From Chitinophagales bacterium (GTDB lineage: Bacteria; Bacteroidota; Bacteroidia; Chitinophagales; Chitinophagaceae), in contig JAFLBJ010000001.1 in assembly GCA_017303415.1 (NCBI GenBank), positions 1,612,001-1,676,000 on the forward strand: 64,000 bases of DNA. The letters run 5' to 3'. Shown here in pieces: positions 54,523 to 64,000 of this stretch. The notes under the pieces were generated by a model, which was not told the DNA's origin, ran no database searches, and saw nothing but the letters and a program-made list of their open reading frames with translations. The position numbers and the translations under genes were made by a program. Position 1 is the first letter of the stretch. Each line of letters opens with the position of its first letter.

Positions 54523-56007
54523 CTACAGTTTCCAGGAAAGGGAAACATGAAAGATATCGGTTTTCAGGCTCGATGTGCTTCCACTAAATTCTTCTGCTAT
54601 TTTACTGGGGTTTGTTGCTTTCAATTCGCTTTTGAATGCATGTTCGTAGGCGAAATTAAGCGCTACTTTATTCGAGGCTTGTACCGATACACCTGCCATG
54701 GCATGGTGTTTTACAATGGCCGGGAAAACAGGGAATATTGTGGCAGTGGGAACCGGGTTGCTTCCGTAAGCATAACCAAGACGTCCCATCCATTTTTTAC
54801 TCAGGTCAAATTCGGCGCCGGTGCGGATGACAGCAGTGTTTTTCCATTCGAGCGGGAAATACATGGCAAAAGAACCCGTGTTTCCCATCATGGTATTGAT
54901 ATTGTGATTGGCGCCACCGCTTAACTTCATATCCATTTGGTCAAACGCTTTTTTCCATTGGATCCATTCAAGGTCTAATCCCAGCCGCAGGTGTTGTCCT
55001 GGCTTTACAGAGATACCAACCGCCAAAGAACCTGGCAATCCAAATTCATTATCGAGTGTGTAATTGGCAACGGCCCCTTTGGACAGATCGATCCCCATTT
55101 GGGCAAAGGCACCCATGGCAGCTGTTTGGGCATCTTGCGGTGACATGGAGGGGTTTTGTTGCATGATGCCAGCGACCACTTTGCCAAAGGCATCATTCAT
55201 TTGAGCGGACATATCCATATCGGCCTTCCCTTTCTTGAAGTGAAGGGTGGTTGGCATGTTGTAATTGACCCCTAAGGAAAATTTTTCGGAGGGCTTATAG
55301 GCCAATCCGATCTTACCGGCAAATCCAAAGGTGGAGAGTTCGTGCATATTCGCTGCGGCGGTCACTTCGGTATAGGCCAGTCCTCCTTGTTCAAAGGGGG
55401 CTGAAAACATATCTCCGAAAGTCATCCCGGTTTGTGGGTTGATGACACCTTGCAGCATGGATGGGGGCAAGCTAAAGGGCATTTGAAATTCCATCCCACT
55501 ATAGAGCAGGTGCGCGGATATACCAACGGATAATTGTTTGTTCAGTTGGTAGGCAAGTGATGGGCCGCCTTGCATGACCGCAAATTTTGAATGATAGGTC
55601 TGTTTGCCCGGGAAAAGGGCATGGTTCAGTTTGAAATCAGCACCCATACCACCTTGCGTATATAAACCAAAGCCATAGGTGAGTTTGCTTTCTTTTATTT
55701 TGCGCACATACCAGACAGAGGGGAGAGGAAAAAGTTTCTTATCTCCTTCGGCATCATTAATGCCGTTGGTGAAGCTAACGCCGGGGGCCATTAATGAAAA
55801 ATTGATATCGAGTTGGGAGGAGTTCAGAAAGGCAATCCCAGCCGGGTTGTTCATCATCAGAGAGGGGTTGTCAAAAGTTCCTGTTACCGTTCCTCCGCGG
55901 CCGATGGTTTTGGCATCATACCCGATCAAGCGGGTACCATTCTGGGCATGGATGGAGAGGTTTCCCAGGATTAATCCGACAGTGGCTAGCAGTACTATCT
56001 TTTTCAT
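54523..56007 (-). CDS. OmpP1/FadL-family outer membrane transporter
   Basis: 494 residues with a signal peptide (1-21, IHAQ). The N-terminal plug region NGTRLIGYDAKTIGRGGT and NPSLMMNNPAGIAFL are typical FadL/OmpP1 features, followed by a beta-strand-rich barrel and a final aromatic residue pattern (VSLSWKL). Members move hydrophobic compounds across the outer membrane. The gene sits between the exported aminotransferase and cyanophycinase; whether it has a role in that locus is unknown. Confidence 0.9.
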   Translation of the reverse strand: MKKIVLLATVGLILGNLSIHAQNGTRLIGYDAKTIGRGGTVTGTFDNPSLMMNNPAGIAFLNSSQLDINFSLMAPGVSFTNGINDAEGDKKLFPLPSVWYVRKIKESKLTYGFGLYTQGGMGADFKLNHALFPGKQTYHSKFAVMQGGPSLAYQLNKQLSVGISAHLLYSGMEFQMPFSLPPSMLQGVINPQTGMTFGDMFSAPFEQGGLAYTEVTAAANMHELSTFGFAGKIGLAYKPSEKFSLGVNYNMPTTLHFKKGKADMDMSAQMNDAFGKVVAGIMQQNPSMSPQDAQTAAMGAFAQMGIDLSKGAVANYTLDNEFGLPGSLAVGISVKPGQHLRLGLDLEWIQWKKAFDQMDMKLSGGANHNINTMMGNTGSFAMYFPLEWKNTAVIRTGAEFDLSKKWMGRLGYAYGSNPVPTATIFPVFPAIVKHHAMAGVSVQASNKVALNFAYEHAFKSELKATNPSKIAEEFSGSTSSLKTDIFHVSLSWKL

Positions 56008-56191
56008 CTGTTTAAATTTTATTTAGTTGAGGCCAGATGGAGCCTTGGATGATTAAAATAAACCTTACCCTTAGTGATTTACAGTTTATTTTAATCATGT
56101 CGGCTTCATATGGGAAGTTTTGGTAAACAATCAGAGCAAGCTACCCAGGGACATTTCGGGATACAATGACTATCAGTATTAGTAAAAATGA

Positions 56192-56220
56192 TTGTGGTCA
56201 GGCCTAAATTTTTATATTTG
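56192..56220 (+). promoter_or_regulatory. Promoter of cphB with start site near the ATG
   Basis: TTG (56192-56194), an 18-base gap, and TATATTTG (56213-56220), a good Bacteroidota promoter. The ATG at 56226 lies where transcription should begin, so the mRNA may be leaderless. Confidence 0.65.
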
Positions 56221-56225
56221 TAGCC

Positions 56226-57098
56226 ATGACCCCCAAAGGAAAACTCATTGCGATAGGCGGCTCCGAGGATAAGGGAACCGACCTGGAGAAGGGTGAATTT
56301 CTCCGTAATAACCTGAATTTTTTTGAACTGGGTATCCTTCGCCGGGTGGTGGAGGAAGCCGGAGGCGTTAACGCCCGAATAGAGGTCATTACTACGGCCT
56401 CCATGATCCCGCATGAAGTGGGGGAGGGTTATCTGGATGCATTTGGGAAAATAGGGTGTACCAATATCGGTCTCATGCATATCCGGACCCGACAGGATAC
56501 ACTGGTTCCCGAATATCTTGATCGGATACGCGCCTGCCAGGCCGTGATGTTTAGCGGAGGCAATCAGATGCGGTTAAGTGTAACGGATGGGGGCACAGAG
56601 TTTTTGGCCTTATTAAAAAAGCGGTACCAGCAGGAGGACTTCCTGATAGCGGGTACCTCGGCAGGGGCCATGGCCATGAGCAGCACAATGATCTATGAAG
56701 GCAATGCCACACGTGCCCACCTCAAAGGCGAAGTGAAAATGACCGCCGGATTGGGTTTTATTTCTTCGGTGATTATTGATTCCCATTTTGAGAAACGCGG
56801 ACGCTTTGGTCGGTTGGCCCAGGCAGTGGCCACCAATCCCAGCTGTATTGGTATTGGATTAGGAGAAGATACCGGTATGCTGATCACCGAAGGGGATAAA
56901 ATGGAAGCGATCGGTAGTGGATTGGTGATGATCGTGGATGGACATGATATCCTGCATTCGAATATTGCGGATATACCTGATGGCAATCCGATCAGCATTG
57001 AAAATTTGAAAGTGCATTTTTGTGAAAAAGGGAATGGATATGTTGTAAGCGCGCGAAAGTTCCTGATGGAAGCCAGCGCAGCCATGGAGGTGAAGTGA
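56226..57098 (+). CDS. cphB: Cyanophycinase
   Basis: 290 residues of the S51 family. Start MTPKGKLIAIGGSEDKG is the family N-terminus. The nucleophile is Ser145 in IAGTSAGAMAMS; FSGGNQMRL (109-117) and IGLGEDTGMLI are family marks. It cuts cyanophycin into beta-Asp-Arg dipeptides. No isoaspartyl dipeptidase for the final step is in this window. Intact, with its own promoter, and on the opposite strand from cphA. Confidence 0.94.
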   Translation: MTPKGKLIAIGGSEDKGTDLEKGEFLRNNLNFFELGILRRVVEEAGGVNARIEVITTASMIPHEVGEGYLDAFGKIGCTNIGLMHIRTRQDTLVPEYLDRIRACQAVMFSGGNQMRLSVTDGGTEFLALLKKRYQQEDFLIAGTSAGAMAMSSTMIYEGNATRAHLKGEVKMTAGLGFISSVIIDSHFEKRGRFGRLAQAVATNPSCIGIGLGEDTGMLITEGDKMEAIGSGLVMIVDGHDILHSNIADIPDGNPISIENLKVHFCEKGNGYVVSARKFLMEASAAMEVK

Positions 57099-57105
57099 AT
57101 TATCG

Positions 57106-57143
57106 GTTATGCGCAGTCACGAGACTTCGCGACTGCGCATAAC
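57106..57143. terminator. Hairpin between convergent cphB and tyrS
   Basis: GTTATGCGCAGTC (57106-57118) and GACTGCGCATAAC (57131-57143) are exact complements. The stem lies right after the cphB stop and just before tyrS ends, so it can serve both strands, although T-runs are short. Confidence 0.8.
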
Positions 57144-57147
57144 TGAA

Positions 57148-58425
57148 TTAATGAACACTTACCAAATAATAACTTTTTTTCCCTTTTTGGATAAGCAGGT
57201 ATTCTCCGTGAAGCAGTAAGCCTGTTTCTACTTTAAACGCCACATCCTCCACTTTTTTTCTATTGATCGATACGCCACCGCCTTGCACCATTTTACGTGC
57301 TTCACCTTTGCTGGGGAAGATGGTGGAATCTGCCAGAAAACTTACGATATCTATGCCTTCCTCCAACCGTGTTTTGGGAAAATTAAATTTGATAACACCC
57401 TCCATATTTTCCAGGTCTTCCCGGCTAAGACTCTCGGCAGGAGCTGATTGATTGGCGAATAGTTTTGCCGTTGTCTCCAGCGCTTTATCCAACTCTTCCT
57501 GACCATGCACCAAACGCGTAACTTCTTCGGCCAGTTTTTTCTGGAGCAGGCGTTTGGAGGGATCCGTTTGATGTGCCGCTATCAAATCGTTTACTACCGG
57601 TTGGGTAAGGAAGGTGAAGATCCGGATCCATTTTTCCGCATCCGTATCTGTCGCGTTTAACCAGAACTGATAGAATTGATAAGGGGTTGTTTTATTGGCA
57701 TCCAGCCAGATATTTCCACTCTCTGTTTTGCCAAATTTACCCCCATCAGCTTTTGTGATCAGGGGGTTGGTGAATACAAAGGCTTCGCCACCTGCCTTGC
57801 GACGAATAAGTTCGGTCCCGGTGGTCATATTTCCCCACTGGTCACTTCCTCCCATTTGCATTTTACACTGTTTGTTTTTATACAACCAGTAAAAATCATA
57901 GCCCTGCATTAACTGATAGGCGAATTCGGTGTAGCTGATGCCTGTTTCCCCATCGATCCGTTTCTTTACGCTGTCCTTGGCCATCATGTAATTCACGGTG
58001 ATATGCTTACCTACATCCCGAAGAAAATCGATAAAGGAGATGTCCCGGAACCAATCATAGTTATTGGCCATTTCCGCGGCGTTGGGACGTGCCGGGTCAA
58101 AATCAAGAAACCGTTCCAACTGGGCTTTTACGCCAGCCACATTTCGTTGCAGGGTCGCTTCATCCAGCAGGTTCCGTTCTTCACTTTTGCCACTGGGGTC
58201 GCCCACCATACCGGTGGCACCCCCGACAAGGGCAATGGGTTTATGTCCAGCACGTTGAAAATGAACCAGTAAGAGGATAGGAACCAGGCTGCCTATGTGC
58301 AGACTGTCGGCTGTGGGGTCAAATCCAATATAGCCCGTGGTCATTTCTTTCTTGAGTTGTTCCTCGGTTCCCGGCATGATATCCTGGATCATACCCCTCC
58401 ATCTGAGTTCTTCAATCAGGTTCAT
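57148..58425 (-). CDS. tyrS: Tyrosyl-tRNA synthetase
   Basis: 425 residues from ATG 58425; a TTG three codons earlier is an alternative start. Class I signatures: SLHIGSL (His43) in place of HIGH and KFGKTESG in place of KMSKS. The C-terminal S4-like RNA-binding domain (about 358-425) is present. Charges tRNA-Tyr. TACTTTTG (58452-58445, minus strand) is a suitable -7 box. Confidence 0.96.
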   Translation of the reverse strand: MNLIEELRWRGMIQDIMPGTEEQLKKEMTTGYIGFDPTADSLHIGSLVPILLLVHFQRAGHKPIALVGGATGMVGDPSGKSEERNLLDEATLQRNVAGVKAQLERFLDFDPARPNAAEMANNYDWFRDISFIDFLRDVGKHITVNYMMAKDSVKKRIDGETGISYTEFAYQLMQGYDFYWLYKNKQCKMQMGGSDQWGNMTTGTELIRRKAGGEAFVFTNPLITKADGGKFGKTESGNIWLDANKTTPYQFYQFWLNATDTDAEKWIRIFTFLTQPVVNDLIAAHQTDPSKRLLQKKLAEEVTRLVHGQEELDKALETTAKLFANQSAPAESLSREDLENMEGVIKFNFPKTRLEEGIDIVSFLADSTIFPSKGEARKMVQGGGVSINRKKVEDVAFKVETGLLLHGEYLLIQKGKKSYYLVSVH

Positions 58426-58444
58426 TCTGTGCAATTTTGTGCCG

Positions 58445-58452
58445 CAAAAGTA
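58445..58452 (-). promoter_or_regulatory. Putative -7 box of tyrS
   Basis: Minus-strand TACTTTTG fits TAnnTTTG, ending 19 bases before the ATG at 58425. Confidence 0.55.
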
Positions 58453-58628
58453 AAACAGAAAGCGGCAACGTCGTCCTAAAGCAATAATTTTCTAACTGTT
58501 TCGTTTTCAGTAGTTAATCCATATCCCTGTCAGAAGCTATGTATTCTGCAGGCCAATTTGTAATTTTACCGACCGTCTAATCCTATGAATAACAGTCATT
58601 TTAAATTGCTTATCCGAAAATAATTGGA

Positions 58629-59738
58629 ATGAAAAAACCACCCCTCATTCTCACCCTATGTCTTGCCCTTTGTTGCACGCAAGGATTTTCCCAATTCAGG
58701 AAATATTCCAATGAATTTTTAAATATTGGTGCTGGTGCCCGCGGATTGGCCATGGGTAGTGCTCAGGTAGCTTCTGTTCAGGATGGTAGTTCCGGTTATT
58801 GGAACCCCGCCGGTTTGGTTGGGGTAAAAGATGTTCCTCAATTAAGCCTGATGCATGCCGAGTATTTTGCCGGCATAGGAAAATACGATTATGCCAGTAT
58901 CGCCATTCCCACCACGGATAAGAAAAGGACCTTTGGAATCAGCGCGCTTCGGTTTGCGGTGGATGACATCATGAATACCCTTTTCCTGGTAGAACCCGAT
59001 GGCTCCATCAATTACAATAATATCCAGGCTTTTTCCTCTGCCGATTATGCTTTCATTTTTTCCCTGGCCCAAAAACTAAAGGAGTCGGATAAACGTAATA
59101 TCCATTTTGGAGTCAATGCCAAAGTGATTCACCGGAGTGTTGGACGGTTTGCCAAAGCCTGGGGTTTTGGACTGGATGCCGGGGTACAGATTTTCCAGGA
59201 TAAGTGGAAATTCGGTTTGTCGGCCCGGGATATTACGACCACGTTCAACGCCTGGTCATTCACTTTTACCGAGAGAGAAAAGGAAGTTTTATACCTGACG
59301 AACAATGATATCCCGGTGAAATCCACCGAGCTCACGGCCCCCCGGTTGGTCCTGGGTGTGGCACGTGATTTCAAGATCAGTAAAAAAGTAAATTTATTGG
59401 CCGAAGCCAACTTCGACCTCACTTTTGACGGTAAGAGGAATACGGTGATCAGTGCCGATCCGGTGAGTGTGGATCCAAAACTGGGGTTAGAGTGCAATAT
59501 CAACAATGTATTCTTTCTCCGTGCCGGGATCAATAATTTTCAACAGGCCCTGGCAGATGGGGATACCCTGAACCAGAAAAAGGTATGGATCTATCAACCC
59601 AGTGCGGGCGCCGGGTTCAATGTGTCGAATGTGACGATTGACTATGCATTCACCAACCTGGCCAACCAGGCGAACCCCTTGTTCACGCACGTGTTTTCAC
59701 TCCGGTTGAACCTGATTAAACCGAAAAAGAAAAAGTAA
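58629..59738 (+). CDS. PorV/PorQ-family outer membrane protein
   Basis: 369 residues with a signal peptide (1-21, GFSQ). The N-terminal block FLNIGAGARGLAMGSAQVAS and SGYWNPAGLVGV is the PorV/PorQ-UPF0164 signature, and the remaining strands form a barrel. PorV is the T9SS shuttle that hands cargo to the sortase PorU. The gene is followed 26 bases later by a C25-family peptidase, so this pair resembles a PorV-PorU-like unit. It could be a second, paralogous set rather than the main T9SS PorV. Confidence 0.85.
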   Translation: MKKPPLILTLCLALCCTQGFSQFRKYSNEFLNIGAGARGLAMGSAQVASVQDGSSGYWNPAGLVGVKDVPQLSLMHAEYFAGIGKYDYASIAIPTTDKKRTFGISALRFAVDDIMNTLFLVEPDGSINYNNIQAFSSADYAFIFSLAQKLKESDKRNIHFGVNAKVIHRSVGRFAKAWGFGLDAGVQIFQDKWKFGLSARDITTTFNAWSFTFTEREKEVLYLTNNDIPVKSTELTAPRLVLGVARDFKISKKVNLLAEANFDLTFDGKRNTVISADPVSVDPKLGLECNINNVFFLRAGINNFQQALADGDTLNQKKVWIYQPSAGAGFNVSNVTIDYAFTNLANQANPLFTHVFSLRLNLIKPKKKK

Positions 59739-59764
59739 CCGCTACCCTAAATAAACAGTATTCC

Positions 59765-62700
59765 ATGAAACGATTTTTACTATTCATCCTGCTGTCGGCC
59801 TCCTTGCTTGTCCAGGGGCAGACCTACAACAATGAATGGATCGATTACAATAAAACCTACTACAAATTCAGTGTAGGCACTACGGGGTTGCACCGCATTT
59901 CCCAGGCCACCCTGAACAGTCTGGGTATCGCCGGCACACCGGCGGAACAATTCCAACTCTGGCGGAATGGAAAGCAAGTGCCCATTTATACCAGCACGGC
60001 TACTGGTCCCCTCGCCAGCGGTGGGTATATTGAGTTCTGGGGCTTACGCAATGATGGTTATCCCGACCGGGAATTATACCGTAACCAGGATTACAAACTG
60101 ATCGACAAGTATAGCATGATCACGGATACGGTGGCTTTTTTCCTGACCATCAATCCCAATACCGCTCAGAATCTGCGGCTGGTAACCACCGCCAATAATG
60201 TAGCGGGAAATGTGCTCCCTGCCGAACCTTATTTCATGTATACAGAGGGCAAGTATTGCCGTGACTATATAAACCCGGGTTTTTATATCGATGCCGGAGA
60301 ATATGTACACTCCTCTACCTATGACCGTGGGGAGAATTTTATCTGTTATGATATTGGCGCCAATGCCACCTTTTCCCAATACCACAACGTTTTTCTCTAC
60401 AGTGGCGGACCTGCTGCTACCTTCAAACTGAATGTAGCGGGAAATGCTATCAATATCCGGAATATCCGTGTCAAGATCAACGGAGATAGCATCCTTGGGC
60501 AAAATGTGGACTTTCTAAACTATGCACGTTTGCAAGGTACTGTTCCGCTGTCATTGCTGGGTTCTGGAACGGCGCAGGTGGAGATCAAAAATACAACTCC
60601 CGGAACCTATGACCGGATGGTCATTTCCCAATATGAATTGATCTATCCGCGGGTATTCAATTTTGATGGACAAAAGAATTTTGAATTCAGTCTTCCTGCC
60701 AATCCGGCCGGGAATTATCTTCAGATCACCAGCTTTAACTATGGGTCAACAGCCCCCATTCTTTATGACCTGACCAATGGGAAAAGATATGTGGCAAATA
60801 TCGCAACCCCCGGACAGGTGCGTGTTGTGTTGGAACCCTCAGCCGTAGAAAGACAATTGGTCCTGGTAAGCCAGGATCCGTCTAACCTGCGTAATGTAAC
60901 AAGCATGATTACCCGTAATTTCCTTGATTATTCGAACACACTGCTTCAAGGGGATTATATCATCATTTCTGATCCGGTACTGAATACCACTGCTGGTGGC
61001 GCACACCCACTGGATGAATATGCAGCCTATCGCAGTTCTGCTAACGGAGGCGGCTTTAATGTTAAGATCTATCCGGTCAACGAACTGGTGGACCAATTTG
61101 GTCTGGGGATTAAGAAAAACCCCGCCGCTTTGCGCAACTTCCTTAGCTGGGCAAAGAATAATTTTGCTACCCGTCCCAGGTTTGTCTTCCTGATCGGCCA
61201 TGGGATGACCTACGACTATTATTACTATTATCAAAGTACACCGGAAGGGGAGAAACTGAACCTGGTGCCTACCTATGGCGCCCCGGCTTCTGATTGGTTG
61301 CTGGTCACCGATTCAGCACAGTACCTGCCCCATACTCCCATTGGACGTCTTTCTGCCATCAATGGTGAGGAAGTAACCGTTTACCTCAACAAGATTACAC
61401 AGTATGAGGATGCACAACGATATACCTCACCCCTGATCTCCGAAAAAGCCTGGATCAAGAATTTTGTCCATGTAGTAGGAGCCAGTGATTCCAATACGCA
61501 GCGCCAATTGGAAGGTTATATGGAAAATTATAAGATCATTATTTCCGATACCTTGGTAGGCGCCAATGTCGCTTCCTTTAGTAAGAGCTCTGCTGATGCA
61601 GTACAACCATTGACAGATGAAACCTTGCAGAACCTGTTCAGCACCGGGATCAGTCAGTTGGCTTACTTCGGGCACTCTTCCGCTACTGTTTTGGATTTTA
61701 ACCTGGACAACCCCGACCGATATAATAACCAGGGAAAATACCCGGTCTTTATCGTGATGGGTTGTAATGCGGGTAACTTCTTTAGTTATAACCCGGCAAG
61801 GTTCTTTATTAAGGAAACACTTTCGGAGAAATTCGTATTGGCCGACCAGCGAGGCAGTATTGCATTCCTGGCGAGCTCGCACTTTGGTATTGCGCACTAT
61901 CTCCATCGGTATAATTCCCAGACCTATTCGGCACAATCGAGCCCTGCATTCTATAACAAATCGATGGGGGAGATTTTGCTTCAATCCATAAACCAGTTGT
62001 ATGCGACGACCTCGTTTAATGACTTCTTCTCCCGTATGCATGCAGAGGAGAATACATTCCATGGAGACCCGGCGCTGAAATTAAACACACAACCCAAACC
62101 CGATTATGCAGTGGAGGATCCTATGGTGGTGATCGATCCCGGGTTCCTTTCGATTGCCGATACGTCTTTTAATGTGAATGCCCGGTTTATGAATATGGGT
62201 ATGGCGGTCGACGATTCAATCGTGGTGGAGGTCAAGAGAACCTACCCCAATGGCTCCACTGAGGTTGTGCATCGGGATACACTGGCCGGTATCCGGTATA
62301 TGGATTCTATCGCTATTTCATTACATATCCTTCCCGCCCGTGATAAAGGCCTAAACAAGATCACGGTAACCATTGATGCGGACATGCGTGTGGATGAGAT
62401 GTATGAGACCAATAACTCGGTCACCAAGTCATTCTTTATTTATGAGGACGATATCAAGCCGGTTTATCCGCTTGACCTTGCCATCATCAATAAACAAAAC
62501 ATCAAACTGATCGCATCGACTGCCAATCCCTTTAGTGTTTCGCAACCGTATAAAATTGAGATCGATACTACCGCCTTCTTTAATTCACCATTCAAGTTGG
62601 CCCAGACCGTGACCACTTCGGGAGGTTTGTTGGAATATAGCCCCGGACTCACCTTCACAGATAGTACCGTATATTATTGGAGAGTGTCTTCGCTGGATAC

Positions 62701-64000
62701 TGCCGGTGATCCGGCCAAATGGAACACGGCTTCCTTTATTTATCTGGCAAACAGTGAACTTGGATTTAACCAGTCTCACTTCTTCCAGCATACACAATCG
62801 ACGGAAGACAGATTGTATATCGATTCGGCCGATCGAAGATGGAAGTATCATCCGGTCACCCATAATCTATTCGTCCGGAATGCGATCTATCCAACAGGAG
62901 GTACGCAGAATGCCGACTTTACCATTTCGGTAGATGGTGAGGTACACCACAACGGGGGATGTAATTACAATGAGCTTATCATCAACGTATATGATTCCCT
63001 GATGTTCCGCGCGATGCAGAATGTTTATAGTGGTGGCGTCGGTCTGTATGGAAGTGTAGCGGCAACCTGTGGACCATTGCGAACACAGAATTTCCAATAT
63101 TTACTTGGCGATACAGCCTGGCGCAGAAAGGCCATGCAATTCCTTGAGAATGTGGTACCTGATGGAGCCTATGTGGTGATTCGATCCAATACAGCCCCCT
63201 GGTTTGCTGGCAATACATATGCTGCGGCTTGGGCAGCTGATACATCTATCTATGGTTCTGGAAAATCACTTTACCATACCCTGAAAAATCAGGGACTCTA
63301 CAATATCGATCTGTATGATACCATGCGTTGTTTTGCCATGATCTATAAAAAGAACAGGCAGGCAAGCTTTACCCCCAAAGTTCAATTTGGTCAAAATGAA
63401 TATGACAGGCTGACCCTGACAGCAGATTGTGAAACGCCCGATTATATGGGCTTTGCCACCTCTCCGATCCTGGGCCCGGCCAAAGTGTGGAAACAGTTGA
63501 AATGGAGAGGGACCAGCAATGATGTGCCCTTTGAAGATATTGCTACAGTGGATATCATTGGAGTAACCAGTGAGGGAGTAGAAGCCCCGTTGCTTACCGG
63601 TATCGGGTATGACGATCAGGATTATGATATTTCAGGTATCGACGCCAATGCATACCCCTTCCTGCGGGTGCGTATAAAGAATATTGACTCAACCCATCTT
63701 ACACCCTACCAACTCAGGTACTGGCGGTTATTGTATGACCCTGTACCGGAAGGCGCCGTGGCACCCAATATCCTTTTCGCCCCCACCAAAGACACATTTG
63801 ATGTGGGAGAACCCGTGGATTTCCGCCTGGCCTTTAAAAACGTGAGTGATGCAGATTTTGATAGCCTGCGGATAAAACTTGTGGTCACGAACCAAAGTAA
63901 TGTAGAGAACATCATTCCTGTTGGTCGATTCAAACCATTGCTGCACGGGGATACGGTAACGGTAAGGCACTTTATTCCCACCAGCACCTTTGTAGGGAAG
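59765..64000 (+). CDS. C25-family peptidase, PorU-like sortase (3' end outside window)
   Basis: 1412 codons visible, open at the window edge. Signal peptide 1-20. A long N-terminal beta-rich region (about 20-400) leads to the C25 domain with the catalytic dyad His637 (AYFGHSSATVL) and Cys667 (IVMGCNAGNFF). FLIGHGMTYDYYYYYQ lies before it. Next comes a CARDB-like segment (NMGMAVDDSIVVEVKR). This is the layout of T9SS sortase PorU-like proteins, which remove the sorting tail and attach cargo to the surface. With the PorV-like gene just upstream, it fits the PorU2-type paralogs seen in Bacteroidota. The truncated C-terminus prevents a firm choice between sortase and secreted gingipain-like protease. 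Confidence 0.8.
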   Translation, partial: MKRFLLFILLSASLLVQGQTYNNEWIDYNKTYYKFSVGTTGLHRISQATLNSLGIAGTPAEQFQLWRNGKQVPIYTSTATGPLASGGYIEFWGLRNDGYPDRELYRNQDYKLIDKYSMITDTVAFFLTINPNTAQNLRLVTTANNVAGNVLPAEPYFMYTEGKYCRDYINPGFYIDAGEYVHSSTYDRGENFICYDIGANATFSQYHNVFLYSGGPAATFKLNVAGNAINIRNIRVKINGDSILGQNVDFLNYARLQGTVPLSLLGSGTAQVEIKNTTPGTYDRMVISQYELIYPRVFNFDGQKNFEFSLPANPAGNYLQITSFNYGSTAPILYDLTNGKRYVANIATPGQVRVVLEPSAVERQLVLVSQDPSNLRNVTSMITRNFLDYSNTLLQGDYIIISDPVLNTTAGGAHPLDEYAAYRSSANGGGFNVKIYPVNELVDQFGLGIKKNPAALRNFLSWAKNNFATRPRFVFLIGHGMTYDYYYYYQSTPEGEKLNLVPTYGAPASDWLLVTDSAQYLPHTPIGRLSAINGEEVTVYLNKITQYEDAQRYTSPLISEKAWIKNFVHVVGASDSNTQRQLEGYMENYKIIISDTLVGANVASFSKSSADAVQPLTDETLQNLFSTGISQLAYFGHSSATVLDFNLDNPDRYNNQGKYPVFIVMGCNAGNFFSYNPARFFIKETLSEKFVLADQRGSIAFLASSHFGIAHYLHRYNSQTYSAQSSPAFYNKSMGEILLQSINQLYATTSFNDFFSRMHAEENTFHGDPALKLNTQPKPDYAVEDPMVVIDPGFLSIADTSFNVNARFMNMGMAVDDSIVVEVKRTYPNGSTEVVHRDTLAGIRYMDSIAISLHILPARDKGLNKITVTIDADMRVDEMYETNNSVTKSFFIYEDDIKPVYPLDLAIINKQNIKLIASTANPFSVSQPYKIEIDTTAFFNSPFKLAQTVTTSGGLLEYSPGLTFTDSTVYYWRVSSLDTAGDPAKWNTASFIYLANSELGFNQSHFFQHTQSTEDRLYIDSADRRWKYHPVTHNLFVRNAIYPTGGTQNADFTISVDGEVHHNGGCNYNELIINVYDSLMFRAMQNVYSGGVGLYGSVAATCGPLRTQNFQYLLGDTAWRRKAMQFLENVVPDGAYVVIRSNTAPWFAGNTYAAAWAADTSIYGSGKSLYHTLKNQGLYNIDLYDTMRCFAMIYKKNRQASFTPKVQFGQNEYDRLTLTADCETPDYMGFATSPILGPAKVWKQLKWRGTSNDVPFEDIATVDIIGVTSEGVEAPLLTGIGYDDQDYDISGIDANAYPFLRVRIKNIDSTHLTPYQLRYWRLLYDPVPEGAVAPNILFAPTKDTFDVGEPVDFRLAFKNVSDADFDSLRIKLVVTNQSNVENIIPVGRFKPLLHGDTVTVRHFIPTSTFVGK

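Overview
The window reads as chromosomal DNA of a Bacteroidota bacterium, most likely a Chitinophagaceae-like species. The reasons are a subtilase with a type IX secretion (T9SS) C-terminal sorting domain, a PorV/PorQ-family protein next to a C25 (gingipain-type) peptidase, -7 promoter boxes of the TAnnTTTG type, very few Shine-Dalgarno sequences, Bacteroidota-type AMP nucleosidase and CcmB/C/D genes, and an OmpP1/FadL porin. Species cannot be fixed from sequence alone.

Layout. (1) 1-2.1 kb: AT-rich accessory genes on the minus strand (a truncated start, a GldM-C-like exported protein, a DUF4375 protein, a small membrane protein). Two of them are bounded by their own inverted core repeats, as in integron gene cassettes. 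(2) 2.4-16.1 kb: ssb, two-domain M14 peptidase, mnmA, lipoprotein, T9SS subtilase, then a minus-strand run sucA-sucB-lipoprotein-RsmB-type methyltransferase. (3) 16.3-25 kb: rpsT, second M14 peptidase, MFS transporter, and a sugar oxidoreductase set (two Tat-type Gfo/Idh/MocA proteins, a double DUF1080 protein, ApbE). (4) 25.0-25.7 kb: a RAYT (REP-associated tyrosine transposase) flanked by inverted pairs of REP-like hairpins. (5) 25.8-43 kb: housekeeping and metabolism (Ldh2-type dehydrogenase, lysC, queA, a 1281-residue TraB/GumN protein, a double-NBD peptide ABC ATPase, AMP nucleosidase, HsdR_N-like nuclease domain, glutamate dehydrogenase, ccmD-ccmC-ccmB-tdk, waaA). (6) 43.3-49.6 kb: a six-gene nucleotide-sugar operon (DegT aminotransferase, Ugd, UDP-glucuronate decarboxylase, a second UDP-sugar dehydrogenase, rfbC, rfbD). 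(7) 50.1-57.1 kb: tRNA-Gln and a cyanophycin locus (cphA, Tat-type class V aminotransferase, OmpP1/FadL porin, cphB). (8) 57.1-64 kb: tyrS and a PorV-like/C25-peptidase pair, the last cut by the window edge.

The most striking non-coding feature is the density and variety of hairpin-forming repeats between genes: at least six families, each made of short tandem words (GATGACA/GATGTTG, ACAGAG, AATAGCT and others) arranged as facing arms. Eight of nine convergent gene pairs carry a palindrome, several supply stop codons or the last residues of genes, one copy sits nested inside another family (41.4-41.7 kb), and one lies in frame inside the RsmB-type gene. Together with the RAYT element they point to a genome in which palindromic repeats are actively spread and used as 3' ends of transcripts. 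All functional calls come from reading motifs; no database search was run.
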